Assembly (NCBI GenBank): GCA_018110925.1
Contig: JAGAZJ010000025.1
Location: 1-64,000, forward strand
Origin: Oscillospiraceae bacterium
Lineage (GTDB): Bacteria > Bacillota > Clostridia > Oscillospirales > Ruminococcaceae
Direction: 5' to 3'
Length of the DNA stretch: 64,000 nt
Shown here: one piece after another, positions 27,483-37,067 of the stretch
How the letters are laid out: every line of letters starts with the position of its first letter
Position numbering within the stretch: the stretch's first letter is position 1
Position numbers and translations under genes: made by a program
The notes under the pieces: model-generated
Told to the model about the DNA's origin: nothing
Seen by the model: the letters and a program-made list of their open reading frames with translations, nothing else
Databases searched by the model: none

Positions 27483-29438
27483 ATGGAAGTTTTAAACAAA
27501 ATCATACCATTGTTACTGACCGTTGTCATGAGTGTGAATATGACGGGCTGTCGGGGGACGGCTGAACCAACAGCAAGTGCTGCACATACTACATCGGTCA
27601 CGGTTGAACAGACGGATACAAAGTCTGAAACGACTGCAAATAAGGAATTAAAGCAGGTTTCGGTGAAAGAATTCACAGAGAACATCTACATTGACGGAAA
27701 ACATATAAAATTTCCGTGTACTTTTGGAGAACTTTGCAGCAGTTATGATTTTGCAAGTATTGAGCAAGGCAGTTGGTGTTATGTTGACGAAAATGGAATT
27801 TATTCTGAACAAGAGACAGACATGATTCAATATAGCTTTCAACTTCGTTTAGCTAATTCTGAAACAGGTATTGAATCGAATTCAGGGTTAATAGCATGCT
27901 GTGTAACCACTGATGTTCCTGAAAAAATCGATGAATCAACCGTTATATGGCTTGATTATTTTCCCGGCAACGAGCATTTTGATATATGCGGTTTGAATGA
28001 ACTTAGTAAATTAGATGACATGATAGCTGTTTTAGGTGAAGACTTTACCATTAATAAAATGGGTAAATATGAGTATTTAGAAAATGATATTCTTGTTGAA
28101 ATTGATTTCAACACCTTAATAGAAGGACAACCTATCTATAGTATAGAATATACTATTACGAATACAAACAGTTCAAAAAATCACACATCAGCATTATTAT
28201 CTGAAACCATAACAGACGATCCATCAATATATTTTTATGAAAATGTTACTGTTGATGATCTTAGTTCTATTCTTCAGATAAATGGTAAACAGGTTTCTTT
28301 TCCATGCACTGTATCAGAACTTTTAGATGTTCTTGGAAATGATTGCAGTTATACAATTGGACAAATAGATTCTAATCATAACAAGATTATAACAAGATGG
28401 AACACACCTGAGGAATATATATATCATGATTATTGTATTCCAATAGTTATAATGCACGAAAAAGATGCTTTATTTGATATTTATATTCACGAAAAAAACT
28501 ATACTGGAAACATCAACACGTCTTTGGTATATCCTGTAAGTTATCAATTTGTAAATGAATATAGCCATGTGTGGTTTTCTTATGAGAATTTACATAAAGC
28601 AGGAATCGATATTAAAATCGCTAATAATATTGATTTTAACAGCACTATTGATGATGTACAAGATTTATTTGGCAAACAAGATTTAAAATCTTCCAAAATG
28701 GCTTTATTATATAATTTGGATATTGAAGGATACAAATGTAGTATAAGCTTTGGATTTGATGATTTTATCAACCCAGAGTATAGATCCTATAAAAACTATG
28801 AACCGCATTTAGTATGTATTTTATTTTATTTTGTACCTGATAACAACTCCATTGATGAAAAATATATAAAATCACAAGAACGCTTACCAAACGGTTATTC
28901 AATGGACGACTTGTTAAATGGTATTCAAATTAATGAGAAAACTTTATCTATGCCAACTACACTAGAAAACATTCTTTCTATAAAAGATGGATTCTCATAT
29001 AAATTAGCGAATGTTTATGAAGACTTATACGATTCAGAAGTAACACCAGAAGAAATATTTACTAATGCAGAATCAATTGAGTATGATATACTGTACAATA
29101 ACAGCCATCTTTTGCAGATTTCAATTGATAAGAATGATTATTATAAATATGGAGTAGAAAAAGCACCTATTAGTTCTTTTGGATATGGTTTTTCAACTCT
29201 ATATTTTGACAATACCGATCTAAACTTTGTGTATCTAAACAAAATTGGATTTGACAGCCATTATAGTGATATAATAAACTGTTTGGGTTCACCTCAAAAT
29301 CCTTTGGATAACGAAGAATGTAATTATATATTTCACTCTAATGGAATCACATATGAATTATCATTTAAATTCATATGTGAGCAAGATTATGTAGATAATA
29401 ATTCTACAGTATCACGTATATGTATAAACATAAAATAG
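27483..29438 (+). CDS. Lipoprotein with three copies of an unrecognised repeat domain
   Basis: 651 residues. Signal peptide with lipobox (NMTGC, Cys 23), a Thr/Glu linker, then three related domains at about 57-225, 253-452 and 469-650. Each starts with a [VM]-x-[DE]-[DF]-L-type helix and I-x-[IV]-[ND]-[GE]-K, then [FM]-P-[CT]-T, a central beta section, an element like the paralogue's IISYLGTP (IAVLGEDF, VQDLFGKQ, IINCLGSP) and a final beta strand. The third copy is closest to the single-domain lipoprotein upstream. AT-rich throughout. Secreted and lipid-anchored; ligand or partner unknown. It looks like domain duplication within one family. Confidence 0.82.
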   Translation: MEVLNKIIPLLLTVVMSVNMTGCRGTAEPTASAAHTTSVTVEQTDTKSETTANKELKQVSVKEFTENIYIDGKHIKFPCTFGELCSSYDFASIEQGSWCYVDENGIYSEQETDMIQYSFQLRLANSETGIESNSGLIACCVTTDVPEKIDESTVIWLDYFPGNEHFDICGLNELSKLDDMIAVLGEDFTINKMGKYEYLENDILVEIDFNTLIEGQPIYSIEYTITNTNSSKNHTSALLSETITDDPSIYFYENVTVDDLSSILQINGKQVSFPCTVSELLDVLGNDCSYTIGQIDSNHNKIITRWNTPEEYIYHDYCIPIVIMHEKDALFDIYIHEKNYTGNINTSLVYPVSYQFVNEYSHVWFSYENLHKAGIDIKIANNIDFNSTIDDVQDLFGKQDLKSSKMALLYNLDIEGYKCSISFGFDDFINPEYRSYKNYEPHLVCILFYFVPDNNSIDEKYIKSQERLPNGYSMDDLLNGIQINEKTLSMPTTLENILSIKDGFSYKLANVYEDLYDSEVTPEEIFTNAESIEYDILYNNSHLLQISIDKNDYYKYGVEKAPISSFGYGFSTLYFDNTDLNFVYLNKIGFDSHYSDIINCLGSPQNPLDNEECNYIFHSNGITYELSFKFICEQDYVDNNSTVSRICINIK

Positions 29439-29600
29439 GTGATTGTAAAAGTCAGTGATTTTTCTCCATAATATAAGCGGCATAAACGCTCACTCAGTTT
29501 ACCCACTAAAAACTGCGAAAGGCCGAGATTTCAATATTTTCTATGAAAAAAGGCGTGAGTTTCTTAAAAGGAAACTTGTGGAGATACTTAGTTAAAACTT

Positions 29601-29632
29601 ACGGCTGTTGCAAGTCATACCGCAACAGCCGT
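29601..29632 (-). terminator. Terminator of pheT, possibly bidirectional
   Basis: Perfect 11-bp stem ACGGCTGTTGC / GCAACAGCCGT with a 10-nt loop, 30 bp beyond the pheT stop. The minus-strand tail is AAGTTTT; the plus-strand tail is TCTTCTGT, so it may also serve the lipoprotein operon. Confidence 0.8.
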
Positions 29633-29661
29633 TCTTCTGTATTATACGGGATAAGCGGATG

Positions 29662-32076
29662 TTATTCCCTGATCTTGGCGCCGAGGTCGCCGAGCTTTTT
29701 CAGTGCTTTCTTCATTGCGGCATCTGCCTGCTCATCGGTGAGTGTAGCTTCATCGGAGCGCATAACGATGCTGAATGCCACGGATTTCTTGCCGCTCTCT
29801 ATCTGAGCGCCCTTGTATACGTCAAAGAGCTTTACGCTCTCAAGTATCCTGCCAACGCCCTCTGCGATCGCCTTTTCAAGATGTGCGACGGGTATCTCGT
29901 CATCGCATACCACAGCAAGGTCTCTTGCCATTGAGGGGAAGCGTGAAAGGGGAGTGTATGTCCTGTCGGCATGAGCGTCGAAGAGGTCGGGAACGTTTAG
30001 CTTGACGGCATATGCCTTTGTGCCTATCTCGTAATTCTCGAGCACGTCCGGATGAAGCTCGCCCATGATGCCGACTTTCTTTCCGCCTATGAGTATCACT
30101 GCGCATCTGCCCGGGTGGAATGCGTGAGCCTCGTCAAACACATCGTCGTCGCCTGTGCAGGGCTCGTATTCCGCTCCGTCTATGCCGAGAACGTCAAAGA
30201 GCCTTTCCACTGCGCCCTTGATGTAGTAGAAATCATACCTGTCGCCGTAAGCGCCGAAAACGATCCTTGCAGGCTCATCGGGGAGTTCTCCGCCGTTGGG
30301 GATGTACTCATTGCCTATCTCATAGAGAAATGCCTCTGCGTTGCCGTTCTTGTAGTTTCTTGCAAGCACCTCGCACATTGAGGGGAGCAGAGTTGTTCTC
30401 ATGACCGAGGTATCCTCACCGAGAGGATTTGTGATCTCAACGGTCTTTCTCAGCTTGCTGCCTGCGGGCAGTGCTATCTTGTCAAAGGATTTGGGGCTGA
30501 CAAAGGAGAATGTGCATATCTCATATGCGCCGAGGGATACGGCGGTCTGTGAGAGCTTTCTGGAAAATCTCTGAACAGGTGTCAGCTCGCCCGATGCGGT
30601 GCCCCTGATGATGGTCTGGGGGATGTTGTTGTAGCCGTAGAGACGGGCAACTTCCTCTGCGATGTCGTTCTTGTACTCAATGTCTCCTCTGTATGCAGGG
30701 GCATAGGCTCTGCCGTCCTTAACCTTGATGTCGAGCCTGTCGAGATACTCTATCATCTGTGCCTCGGGAATGTCGGTGCCGAGGAACCTGTTTATCCACT
30801 CCGGGTCAAAGGGAGCGGACTTCTGAGTGTCAACGCCGTTTGAGCAGTCAATGATGCCCGTTACCACCTCGCCGCAGCCCAGCTCCTCAACGAGCTGGCA
30901 GGCACGCTTCAGGGCAGGCTCGCACATTCTGGGGTCAAGCTCCTTTTCAAATCTTGCGGATGCATCCGTCCTCATGCCGAGAGACTTTGCGGTGGTGCGG
31001 ACACTTGCGCCGTTGAAGCAGGCCGCTTCAAAGACAACGGTGTTGGTGTCGTCCATGATGCCGCTGTATTCGCCGCCCATAACGCCTGCGACCGCAACGG
31101 GCTTTTCACTGTCTGCGATAACGAGGTTCTTTGCGGTGAGGGTTCTCTCTATGCCGTCAAGGGTGGTTATCTTCTCGCCCTCTGCGGCGCTCCTTATCTT
31201 TATGGAATTGCCGTTTATGTAGCGTATGTCGAATGCGTGCATGGGGTGACCGTATTCGAGCATGACGTAGTTTGTGATGTCAACAAGGTTGTTGATGGGG
31301 CGAACACCGCTTGCACGGAGTCTCTGACGCATCCAAAGGGGAGAGGGCTCTATCTTTACGTTCTTTACCACAGCCGCCATATAGCGTGAGCAGAGTTCCT
31401 TGTTCACTATCTCGACGGAGAGCTCATCCGATGCACTGCCGCCGATGCCCTTGAAGGAGGGTTCCTTTATGTCAAGAGGACGGCAGAATGTTGCGTGTGT
31501 CTCTCTTGCAAGACCCAGCACTGCAAGGCAGTCGGGGCGGTTGGGGGTTATCTCAAATTCTATCGTGGTGTCGTCAAAGCCGATTGCCTTGTGTATGTCG
31601 GTGCCGGGGACGAGTTCGCCCAGCTCCTTTTCATCAAGTATGAATATGCCGTCCTCTATGGCATTGGGGAAGTCATGCAGGGTAAGACCCAGCTCGCCGA
31701 GAGAGCAGAGCATACCGTTGGATGCCTCGCCTCTGAGCTTGCCTTTCTTTATTTTCACGCCGCCGGGGAGGGTGGAGCCGTCAAGTGCGGCCGGTACGAA
31801 GCTGCCGATGCTGTCCTCCCTGATATTGGGAGCACCGGTGACTATCTGTATGGGCTCGCCCGTGCCTGCATCCACCTGTGTTATAACAAGGTGGTCGGAA
31901 TTTGAGTGGGGCTTTACATCGAGTATCTTTGCAACTACGACATTGCTTATCTCTGCGCCCTCTGTGGTGTACTTCTCTACCTTGGAGCCGCTGAGGGTAA
32001 GACCTGCGCACAGCTCCTTCACGGGTATGTCGGATACATCTATGTAATCATTTAACCATCTTAATGAAAGATCCAT
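29662..32076 (-). CDS. pheT: Phenylalanyl-tRNA synthetase beta subunit
   Basis: 804 residues, the usual length. Large subunit of the (alpha-beta)2 enzyme that charges tRNA-Phe. N-terminal MDLSLRWLNDYIDV, the tRNA-binding (EMAP-like) domain around 40-150, B3/B4 editing region in the middle, and the C-terminal ferredoxin-fold anticodon-binding domain (PLSRFPSMARDLAVV). GGAGAG precedes the ATG. It lies downstream of pheS, but a separate membrane-protein gene sits between them. Confidence 0.98.
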   Translation of the reverse strand: MDLSLRWLNDYIDVSDIPVKELCAGLTLSGSKVEKYTTEGAEISNVVVAKILDVKPHSNSDHLVITQVDAGTGEPIQIVTGAPNIREDSIGSFVPAALDGSTLPGGVKIKKGKLRGEASNGMLCSLGELGLTLHDFPNAIEDGIFILDEKELGELVPGTDIHKAIGFDDTTIEFEITPNRPDCLAVLGLARETHATFCRPLDIKEPSFKGIGGSASDELSVEIVNKELCSRYMAAVVKNVKIEPSPLWMRQRLRASGVRPINNLVDITNYVMLEYGHPMHAFDIRYINGNSIKIRSAAEGEKITTLDGIERTLTAKNLVIADSEKPVAVAGVMGGEYSGIMDDTNTVVFEAACFNGASVRTTAKSLGMRTDASARFEKELDPRMCEPALKRACQLVEELGCGEVVTGIIDCSNGVDTQKSAPFDPEWINRFLGTDIPEAQMIEYLDRLDIKVKDGRAYAPAYRGDIEYKNDIAEEVARLYGYNNIPQTIIRGTASGELTPVQRFSRKLSQTAVSLGAYEICTFSFVSPKSFDKIALPAGSKLRKTVEITNPLGEDTSVMRTTLLPSMCEVLARNYKNGNAEAFLYEIGNEYIPNGGELPDEPARIVFGAYGDRYDFYYIKGAVERLFDVLGIDGAEYEPCTGDDDVFDEAHAFHPGRCAVILIGGKKVGIMGELHPDVLENYEIGTKAYAVKLNVPDLFDAHADRTYTPLSRFPSMARDLAVVCDDEIPVAHLEKAIAEGVGRILESVKLFDVYKGAQIESGKKSVAFSIVMRSDEATLTDEQADAAMKKALKKLGDLGAKIRE

Positions 32077-32097
32077 TTGTTTTCTCTCCGTTTCATA

Positions 32098-32718
32098 TTA
32101 CTTATGGGGAACGTTTACGGTATCGTCCGTTCGTCTGATGCCGCCCCTGCCGAAAAGAGGCCTTGTCTGTCTTGTGACGGTGATGCGGCCGGGGATGCTG
32201 TCCTCAAAGGATGAGGGCAGCATGGAAGTGCCTATTCCCAGCGGTATGGTGCGCCTTTTGCCGTTCATGACATATATGTACATATGGTACACGTCAAGAT
32301 AGCCTGTTTCACTGCGCTCTATCACTATGTCGGTGATCTCCTCCGCAGGGACTGCTTCTCCGCCGGTGTAGTATATGCACGAGGGGGTCACGGTCAGCGT
32401 GCCGCCCGTCAGCCTGATGCCCTCGCTCTTTACGGCGCTCCACAGCTCATCACGCTCTTTCGGGGAGAGTCGTGAGAGGTCGGAGGACAGGCGCTTTATA
32501 CGCACCCATGCGTATACCGTCAGGAACAGGAGCACCAGCACCGTCCATATCAGCACCGCCGTGGTCATGGGCATATGCAGTGCATCGGAAATGCGACTCT
32601 CCACGTCGATATACATCCCTATCTGCCAATATACGGTAAGCGGCAGGATGTACAGGCACAGATACAGGGGCAGGCGCCGCAGTTCGGCTTTGAAAAACAG
32701 ACTCAGTGCCGGTTTCAT
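32098..32718 (-). CDS. Two-helix membrane protein inserted between pheS and pheT
   Basis: 206 residues with two predicted membrane helices (~17-38 and ~50-72), then a basic region and a soluble beta-rich C-terminal domain (~95-190) that resembles a PH-like fold in its strand pattern, though I cannot confirm that. Its start overlaps the pheS stop by one base (TGATG), and pheT begins 21 nt after its stop, so it is inside the pheST operon and probably made along with the synthetase. No family recognised. Unusual, as pheS and pheT are normally adjacent. Confidence 0.8.
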   Translation of the reverse strand: MKPALSLFFKAELRRLPLYLCLYILPLTVYWQIGMYIDVESRISDALHMPMTTAVLIWTVLVLLFLTVYAWVRIKRLSSDLSRLSPKERDELWSAVKSEGIRLTGGTLTVTPSCIYYTGGEAVPAEEITDIVIERSETGYLDVYHMYIYVMNGKRRTIPLGIGTSMLPSSFEDSIPGRITVTRQTRPLFGRGGIRRTDDTVNVPHK

Positions 32719-33737
32719 CAGAACTGACCGAGGAAACGCATATCGTTCTCATAGAGCAGACGCATATCGTTTATGCCGTAGCGTCCCATAGTGATGCGCT
32801 CAAGACCTATGCCGAAGGCAAAGCCCGAATATACCTCGGGGTCTATGCCGCAGCCCTCAAGCACCTTGGGATGCACCATGCCTGCGCCCAGAAGCTCCAC
32901 ATAGCCCTCGTTCTTGCACATGGGGCAGCCCTTGCCGCCGCAGTTGAAGCACATGAGGTCTACCTCGGCAGACGGCTCTGTATAGGGGAAGTGGTGGGGA
33001 CGCAGACGTATCTGAGTGTCCTTGCCGTAGAGTTTCTTCATCAGAAGGTCGAGTGTGCCGTAGAGGTCGGAGAGGGTGATTCCCTTGTCTATCACAAGTC
33101 CCTCTATCTGGTGGAAGAGGGGGGAATGGGTGGCATCCACCGCATCGGAGCGGTACACTCTGCCGGGGGAGATTATGCGTATGGGGGGCTTTCTCTGCTC
33201 CATGGTGCGTATCTGCACGGAGGATGTCTGTGTGCGGAGCACCACGTTGTCGTTTATGTAGAATGTATCCTGCGTGTCTCTTGCCGGGTGGGACTTGGGC
33301 ATATTGAGCGCCTCAAAGCAGTAGTGGTCGGTCTCTACCTCGGGACCGTCAACAACGTCAAAGCCCATGCCGAGGAATATCTCCTTTACCTCGTCGAGGA
33401 CGGCGTTCAGGGGATGCGCACGACCCACGGGGATATCCTTGCCGGGGAGCGTAACATCGAGCTTCTCTGCTTTCAGCTTCTGAGCGGCAAGCTCCTTTTT
33501 GAGCTGCTCTGTCTTCTCGGAGAGCTTCTGCTCTATCTCTGCCCTGACAGAGTTTGCGAGCTGACCCATTGCAGGTCTTTCCTCAGCCGAAAGGCCGCCC
33601 ATCATCTTGAGTATGGCGGTGAGCTCGCCCTTCTTGCTCAGATACCTGACCCTCAGATCTTCGAGGGATTTGATGTCAGAGCTTGCTTCAAGCTCTGCTC
33701 TTGCGCTTTCGAGTATAGCGCTGAGTTTTTCCTTCAT
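32718..33737 (-). CDS. pheS: Phenylalanyl-tRNA synthetase alpha subunit
   Basis: 339 residues. Catalytic subunit: N-terminal coiled coil (~1-85), then the class II core with motif 2 ([24 protein letters not shown]) and motif 3 ([10 protein letters not shown] near the C-terminus). The start at 33737 has AGGAG 8 nt upstream; an in-frame codon at 33770 lies inside the leader terminator and is rejected. Controlled by a long T-box-like leader. Confidence 0.98.
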   Translation of the reverse strand: MKEKLSAILESARAELEASSDIKSLEDLRVRYLSKKGELTAILKMMGGLSAEERPAMGQLANSVRAEIEQKLSEKTEQLKKELAAQKLKAEKLDVTLPGKDIPVGRAHPLNAVLDEVKEIFLGMGFDVVDGPEVETDHYCFEALNMPKSHPARDTQDTFYINDNVVLRTQTSSVQIRTMEQRKPPIRIISPGRVYRSDAVDATHSPLFHQIEGLVIDKGITLSDLYGTLDLLMKKLYGKDTQIRLRPHHFPYTEPSAEVDLMCFNCGGKGCPMCKNEGYVELLGAGMVHPKVLEGCGIDPEVYSGFAFGIGLERITMGRYGINDMRLLYENDMRFLGQF

Positions 33738-33767
33738 GGCAATATCTCCTTTTTCGGTTTTGACAAA

Positions 33768-33795
33768 CAAAAAGTCTGCCGCAAACGGACAGACT
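33768..33795 (-). terminator. Leader terminator before pheS
   Basis: AGTCTG-T-CCG / CGG-CAGACT hairpin with a TTTG loop and TTTTTGTTTG tail, in the pheS leader 31 nt before the start codon. A competing helix, ACTACACTC (33845-33837) with GAG-A-TGTAGT (33802-33793), overlaps its 5' arm and would act as an antiterminator. Confidence 0.8.
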
Positions 33796-34046
33796 ACATC
33801 TCATTATTGTATACCGACACCGTCAAAGCACACAAGAGTGTAGTTATCCTGCCTGTAACGTGGCATACGTCAGCCCCTACTTGATGCGCTCTTTAAGGAC
33901 TGCCGCTCACGGGTGAAATTTCGCTTGCAGACACGATGCCGCTGTCCGATGTCGCTGATGCGGCGGAAACTCACAGCCCAAAGGTCTCCGCTCTCTGAAC
34001 ACACTGCACGACCGCTACTTTGCCCGATCATTGCGTTTGGTTATCG
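33796..34046 (-). promoter_or_regulatory. T-box-like leader of pheST, UUC (Phe) specifier
   Basis: The ~310-nt leader has several marks of a T-box, which senses uncharged tRNA: an AAAGTAGCG element early on, an AGAGAG (minus strand, ~33993) after it, and GCGAAAT-TTC-ACCC, in which TTC at 33917-33915 followed by A sits where the specifier codon belongs and reads Phe. It is followed by AAGTAGGGGCTGACG with a partner CGTTAC, then an alternative hairpin and a terminator before pheS. The standard T-box core GGGTGGTACCGCG is not visible, so the antiterminator is unusual. Confidence 0.75.
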
Positions 34047-34052
34047 TTATCT

Positions 34053-34081
34053 ATTATATACCACCCCGATGTAAAATGCAA
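34053..34081 (-). promoter_or_regulatory. Promoter of the pheS operon
   Basis: Minus strand TTGCAT (34081-34076), 17-bp spacer, TATAAT (34058-34053). Predicted start near 34046. Confidence 0.8.
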
Positions 34082-34108
34082 GGGCTTTTTTAAAAAAATT
34101 ATTGTGCC

Positions 34109-34951
34109 TTATGACAATACTCTGTCGGGGAGGTATGACATATTGAAGCGCTTGCCGTCTTTTCTTGCGTAGCCGCCCGCGACCTTTTCGGCGGCGTAGT
34201 ACACCGTGCCGCCCGTCATGCCCGTGCGCTCACAGCGGTCATCCGTGCCTGCGACCACCCTTGCGGCGGTCTCTATGCCCTCATCTATTATGGAGGCATC
34301 AAAGACCTCATGTCCGCCGTACATCATGTCGAACTTGTGCTGATGCTCCTTGAGCCGCAGAAGAGTTCGCAGATAGCCTATAACGGGCAGTGAATGGTCA
34401 AATTCAAGCAGGGTGTTGCCGTTGCAGGCATCCCCCGAATAGGCTATGCGTGCATCCGTGTCGATGAACATCACCGAACCTGCGGTGTGACCGCCTGCGC
34501 CCACCACCTCTATCTTCTTGCCGCCGAGGTCGAACACGTCACCGTCATACAGGGGGTATGCCTTTATGGGGTGACAGTCCCTGAACATATCGTCTGTTAT
34601 CATATCCCTGTACATTGGCGGTACATCGTTCACGGCAAAGCCTTTGAGCATCTGAGCCGTGAGGTCTGTCAGCTCCCGGAGCATATGCATATCAAGGGGA
34701 TGTATGCAGCATGAGTCAAATTCAAAGTTGCCCAGCACATGATCCGGGTGACCGTGGGTGTTGACCACCTTCACGGGCTTGTCCGTAAGGGCGGCGCACA
34801 GGTCTCTGAGACTGCCTGCGCCAAGCATCGTGTCTATCAGCAGGGCGCTCTCACTGCCCTCGACAAGATAACAGAGGGCGTTCAGCTCTTTTATCGAGTA
34901 GCTTATCATATAGCTCCCGTCGGCGATCTTTTCGGTGCGAAACAGTTCCAT
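34109..34951 (-). CDS. Metallo-beta-lactamase-fold hydrolase
   Basis: 280 residues. The zinc-binding signature THGHPDH is at about residues 64-70, with the later His in GGHTAGS, the bridging Asp in YSGDACNG and another His in YGGHE. These mark a general MBL-fold hydrolase; the substrate is not predictable. It starts one base after the hemZ stop (TAG-T-ATG) with AAGG before it, so it is the last gene of the recJ-rel-MBL-hemZ unit. Confidence 0.85.
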   Translation of the reverse strand: MELFRTEKIADGSYMISYSIKELNALCYLVEGSESALLIDTMLGAGSLRDLCAALTDKPVKVVNTHGHPDHVLGNFEFDSCCIHPLDMHMLRELTDLTAQMLKGFAVNDVPPMYRDMITDDMFRDCHPIKAYPLYDGDVFDLGGKKIEVVGAGGHTAGSVMFIDTDARIAYSGDACNGNTLLEFDHSLPVIGYLRTLLRLKEHQHKFDMMYGGHEVFDASIIDEGIETAARVVAGTDDRCERTGMTGGTVYYAAEKVAGGYARKDGKRFNMSYLPDRVLS

Positions 34952-34952
34952 A

Positions 34953-36395
34953 CTACCTTCCCAGCTCTTTCAGCTTCTCCTTGTATCCCGTCATCCTGTC
35001 GTATCTTGATATGTACTCATAGGGGTACTTGTAGTTGAAGTACCGTGTTATCTTCCCTGTACTGCGGTCGGTGAGCTTTGTCGAGCCTCCTGCGCCGCAG
35101 GCGAGTATATCCTGTGTCTCTTCCATGATGTAGATGTTGTAGAGCCCCTCACAGCCGTCTCTGGAATAGCCCACGTTCTCAAGGTTGCCTATGGTGTTTT
35201 TCTGCCTGTACAGGTAGTACGGTGAATATCCTGCCCCCGTGAGAGCATCAAAGGCGTAGTTCACCATGTCCGAAAGCACATCATCGGCGGTGAGAGCCTT
35301 TCTGTCAGCCCCCTGAAAGAGAGCGGCGGAGCGCTTGACCGTCAGTGTGTGTACGGTGATGTCCTCGGGAGCAAGGGCGATAAGCCCGTCTATGGTGGCA
35401 CGGAAGCCCTCATAGGTGTCTGTGGGCAGACCTGCTATTGTATCGGTGTTTATGTTGTCAAAACCCATCTTCCTTGCAAGGGCGAATGCCTTGTAAAACT
35501 GCTCGGAGGAATGTACCCTGCCTATGGCTCTCAGCACGCTGTCCGAAAGGGTCTGAGGATTTATGGATATGCGTGTGGCAAAGTCCTTTATGGCGGAGAG
35601 CTTGTCCTCGGTCATGGTGTCGGGTCTGCCCGCTTCAACGGTGTATTCCCGTATATGTGAAAGGTCTATGGACTTCGCCGCAGTGCTCATTATGCGGTAG
35701 AGATCATCGGCGCCTATGGCTGTGGGAGTGCCGCCGCCGATATAGACCGTGTCACAGTGCATGGAGCTGTCCCTCAGTATCTCACCCAGGTCGGAAAGCT
35801 CCCTGCACAGCATATCCACATACTGCGGTATGAGCTCCTTTGCTCCTCTCGACGTTATGGAGTGGGACACGAACGAGCAGTAGGAGCATCTTGACGGGCA
35901 GAAGGGTATGGATATATACAGCGAATAGCTTTTGTCGTCAAGCGTTCTCAGAGCATCCTGCTGGTGCATTGCCGTCAGATAGGCAAGGTCGGATTTTCTG
36001 CGGGTGATGAGATACTTGTCTCTCAGCCGCTCATAGACGGTATCGCTGTCACAGCCCTCTCTGATAAGGGCGTTCACCTTTTTCACGGGGCGTATGCCCG
36101 TAAGGCAGCCCCATTCGGGGGTAATGCCCGTCATCTCCGACAGGGTGACAAACAGCAGTCTGCACAGGCTCAGCTCGTATTCACTTTCGTTTTCGGGCAG
36201 GGGAGCGGTCTTCACCGTCCTTTTGCCTGATATGTCGGCAGAGACGTAAAGCTCATCGGTGCAGGCACAGACGATGCTGTCGGGCACATCCGAGCTGTTT
36301 TCGTCACAGGGCAGGAACTCAAACCGCTCTATGGGGAAAAACAGCTTTATGACCGCTTCGGTCTCGTATTTGTATGCGTTTAAAAATACCTTCAT
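34953..36395 (-). CDS. hemZ: HemZ-type radical SAM coproporphyrinogen oxidase
   Basis: 480 residues. Oxygen-independent coproporphyrinogen III oxidase family. An N-terminal extension of ~160 residues typical of HemZ is followed by the radical SAM domain with CPSRCSYCSF (CxxxCxxC binding the [4Fe-4S] cluster), GGGTPTA, and the C-terminal HemN-type domain. Many HemN-like proteins are really other enzymes (e.g. HemW chaperones), but the long N-terminal part and length fit HemZ. Between two MBL-fold genes, spacing one base on each side. Confidence 0.85.
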   Translation of the reverse strand: MKVFLNAYKYETEAVIKLFFPIERFEFLPCDENSSDVPDSIVCACTDELYVSADISGKRTVKTAPLPENESEYELSLCRLLFVTLSEMTGITPEWGCLTGIRPVKKVNALIREGCDSDTVYERLRDKYLITRRKSDLAYLTAMHQQDALRTLDDKSYSLYISIPFCPSRCSYCSFVSHSITSRGAKELIPQYVDMLCRELSDLGEILRDSSMHCDTVYIGGGTPTAIGADDLYRIMSTAAKSIDLSHIREYTVEAGRPDTMTEDKLSAIKDFATRISINPQTLSDSVLRAIGRVHSSEQFYKAFALARKMGFDNINTDTIAGLPTDTYEGFRATIDGLIALAPEDITVHTLTVKRSAALFQGADRKALTADDVLSDMVNYAFDALTGAGYSPYYLYRQKNTIGNLENVGYSRDGCEGLYNIYIMEETQDILACGAGGSTKLTDRSTGKITRYFNYKYPYEYISRYDRMTGYKEKLKELGR

Positions 36396-36396
36396 C

Positions 36397-37059
36397 TCAC
36401 ATATCCCGTATCAGCCCTGCCTGCCTTGCGGCATAGAGCATACAGCTGTTCTCACGGCGCTCACGGAACATGGTAGTGCTGTCTCCGTGGCCGGGGAATA
36501 CCTTGTAGTCCGTGAAGGTGTCAAAATCATAGAGCATGGCAAGGGTATCCATCATCACGTCGTTATCGCCGTCGGGCATATCCGTCCTGCCCATGCTTCC
36601 CTTGAAAAGCGTGTCTCCGCTGAACATCACATCGTCTATGATAAGGCAGACAGAGCCGCTTGTGTGACCCGGTGAGTGGAGCACCTCAAATTCAAGGGAA
36701 GCGTGTGTTATCACGTCGCCGTCCTCAAAGGCAAGGGCGTTGGTCACGGGGGTTACGGGGGGCATACCGAAATAGCGTGACAGGTTGGTGGAGTCGTTTG
36801 AGAGCTTTGGCTTGTCAAGCGTGTGTACATACACCTGTGCCCCTGTCTCAACGGCAATGTCATATGCGCTCTCAATGTGGTCACAGTGCCCGTGGGTAAG
36901 GAGTATCTTGCCGAGCTTCACGCCCTTTTCACGCACAACGCTCATTATCCTGCCGGCGCCCTCAGGTGCGTCTATCAGCACGGCGTTCAGTTCATCGTCC
37001 CACACGAGATAGGAATTTACTGCGAAAGGTCCCAGAGGGCCTATGGTCGTCATCTGCAT
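36397..37059 (-). CDS. Glyoxalase II-like MBL-fold hydrolase
   Basis: 220 residues. Zinc-binding THGHCDH (~residues 56-62), the PGHTSGSV histidine, the bridging Asp in FSGDTLF and the last His in FPGHG are all visible, as in hydroxyacylglutathione hydrolase-like proteins (YqgX family in Firmicutes). The start ATG at 37059 has GAGG 6 nt upstream; a GTG at 37071 overlapping the rel stop is the alternative. Location after rel is common in Clostridia. Confidence 0.88.
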   Translation of the reverse strand: MQMTTIGPLGPFAVNSYLVWDDELNAVLIDAPEGAGRIMSVVREKGVKLGKILLTHGHCDHIESAYDIAVETGAQVYVHTLDKPKLSNDSTNLSRYFGMPPVTPVTNALAFEDGDVITHASLEFEVLHSPGHTSGSVCLIIDDVMFSGDTLFKGSMGRTDMPDGDNDVMMDTLAMLYDFDTFTDYKVFPGHGDSTTMFRERRENSCMLYAARQAGLIRDM

Positions 37060-37067
37060 GGTGTACC

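Noticed and set aside
34055..34070. GGGGTGGTATA as a T-box core
   Set aside because: It lies inside the promoter spacer and -10, upstream of the transcript, so it cannot be part of the leader RNA.
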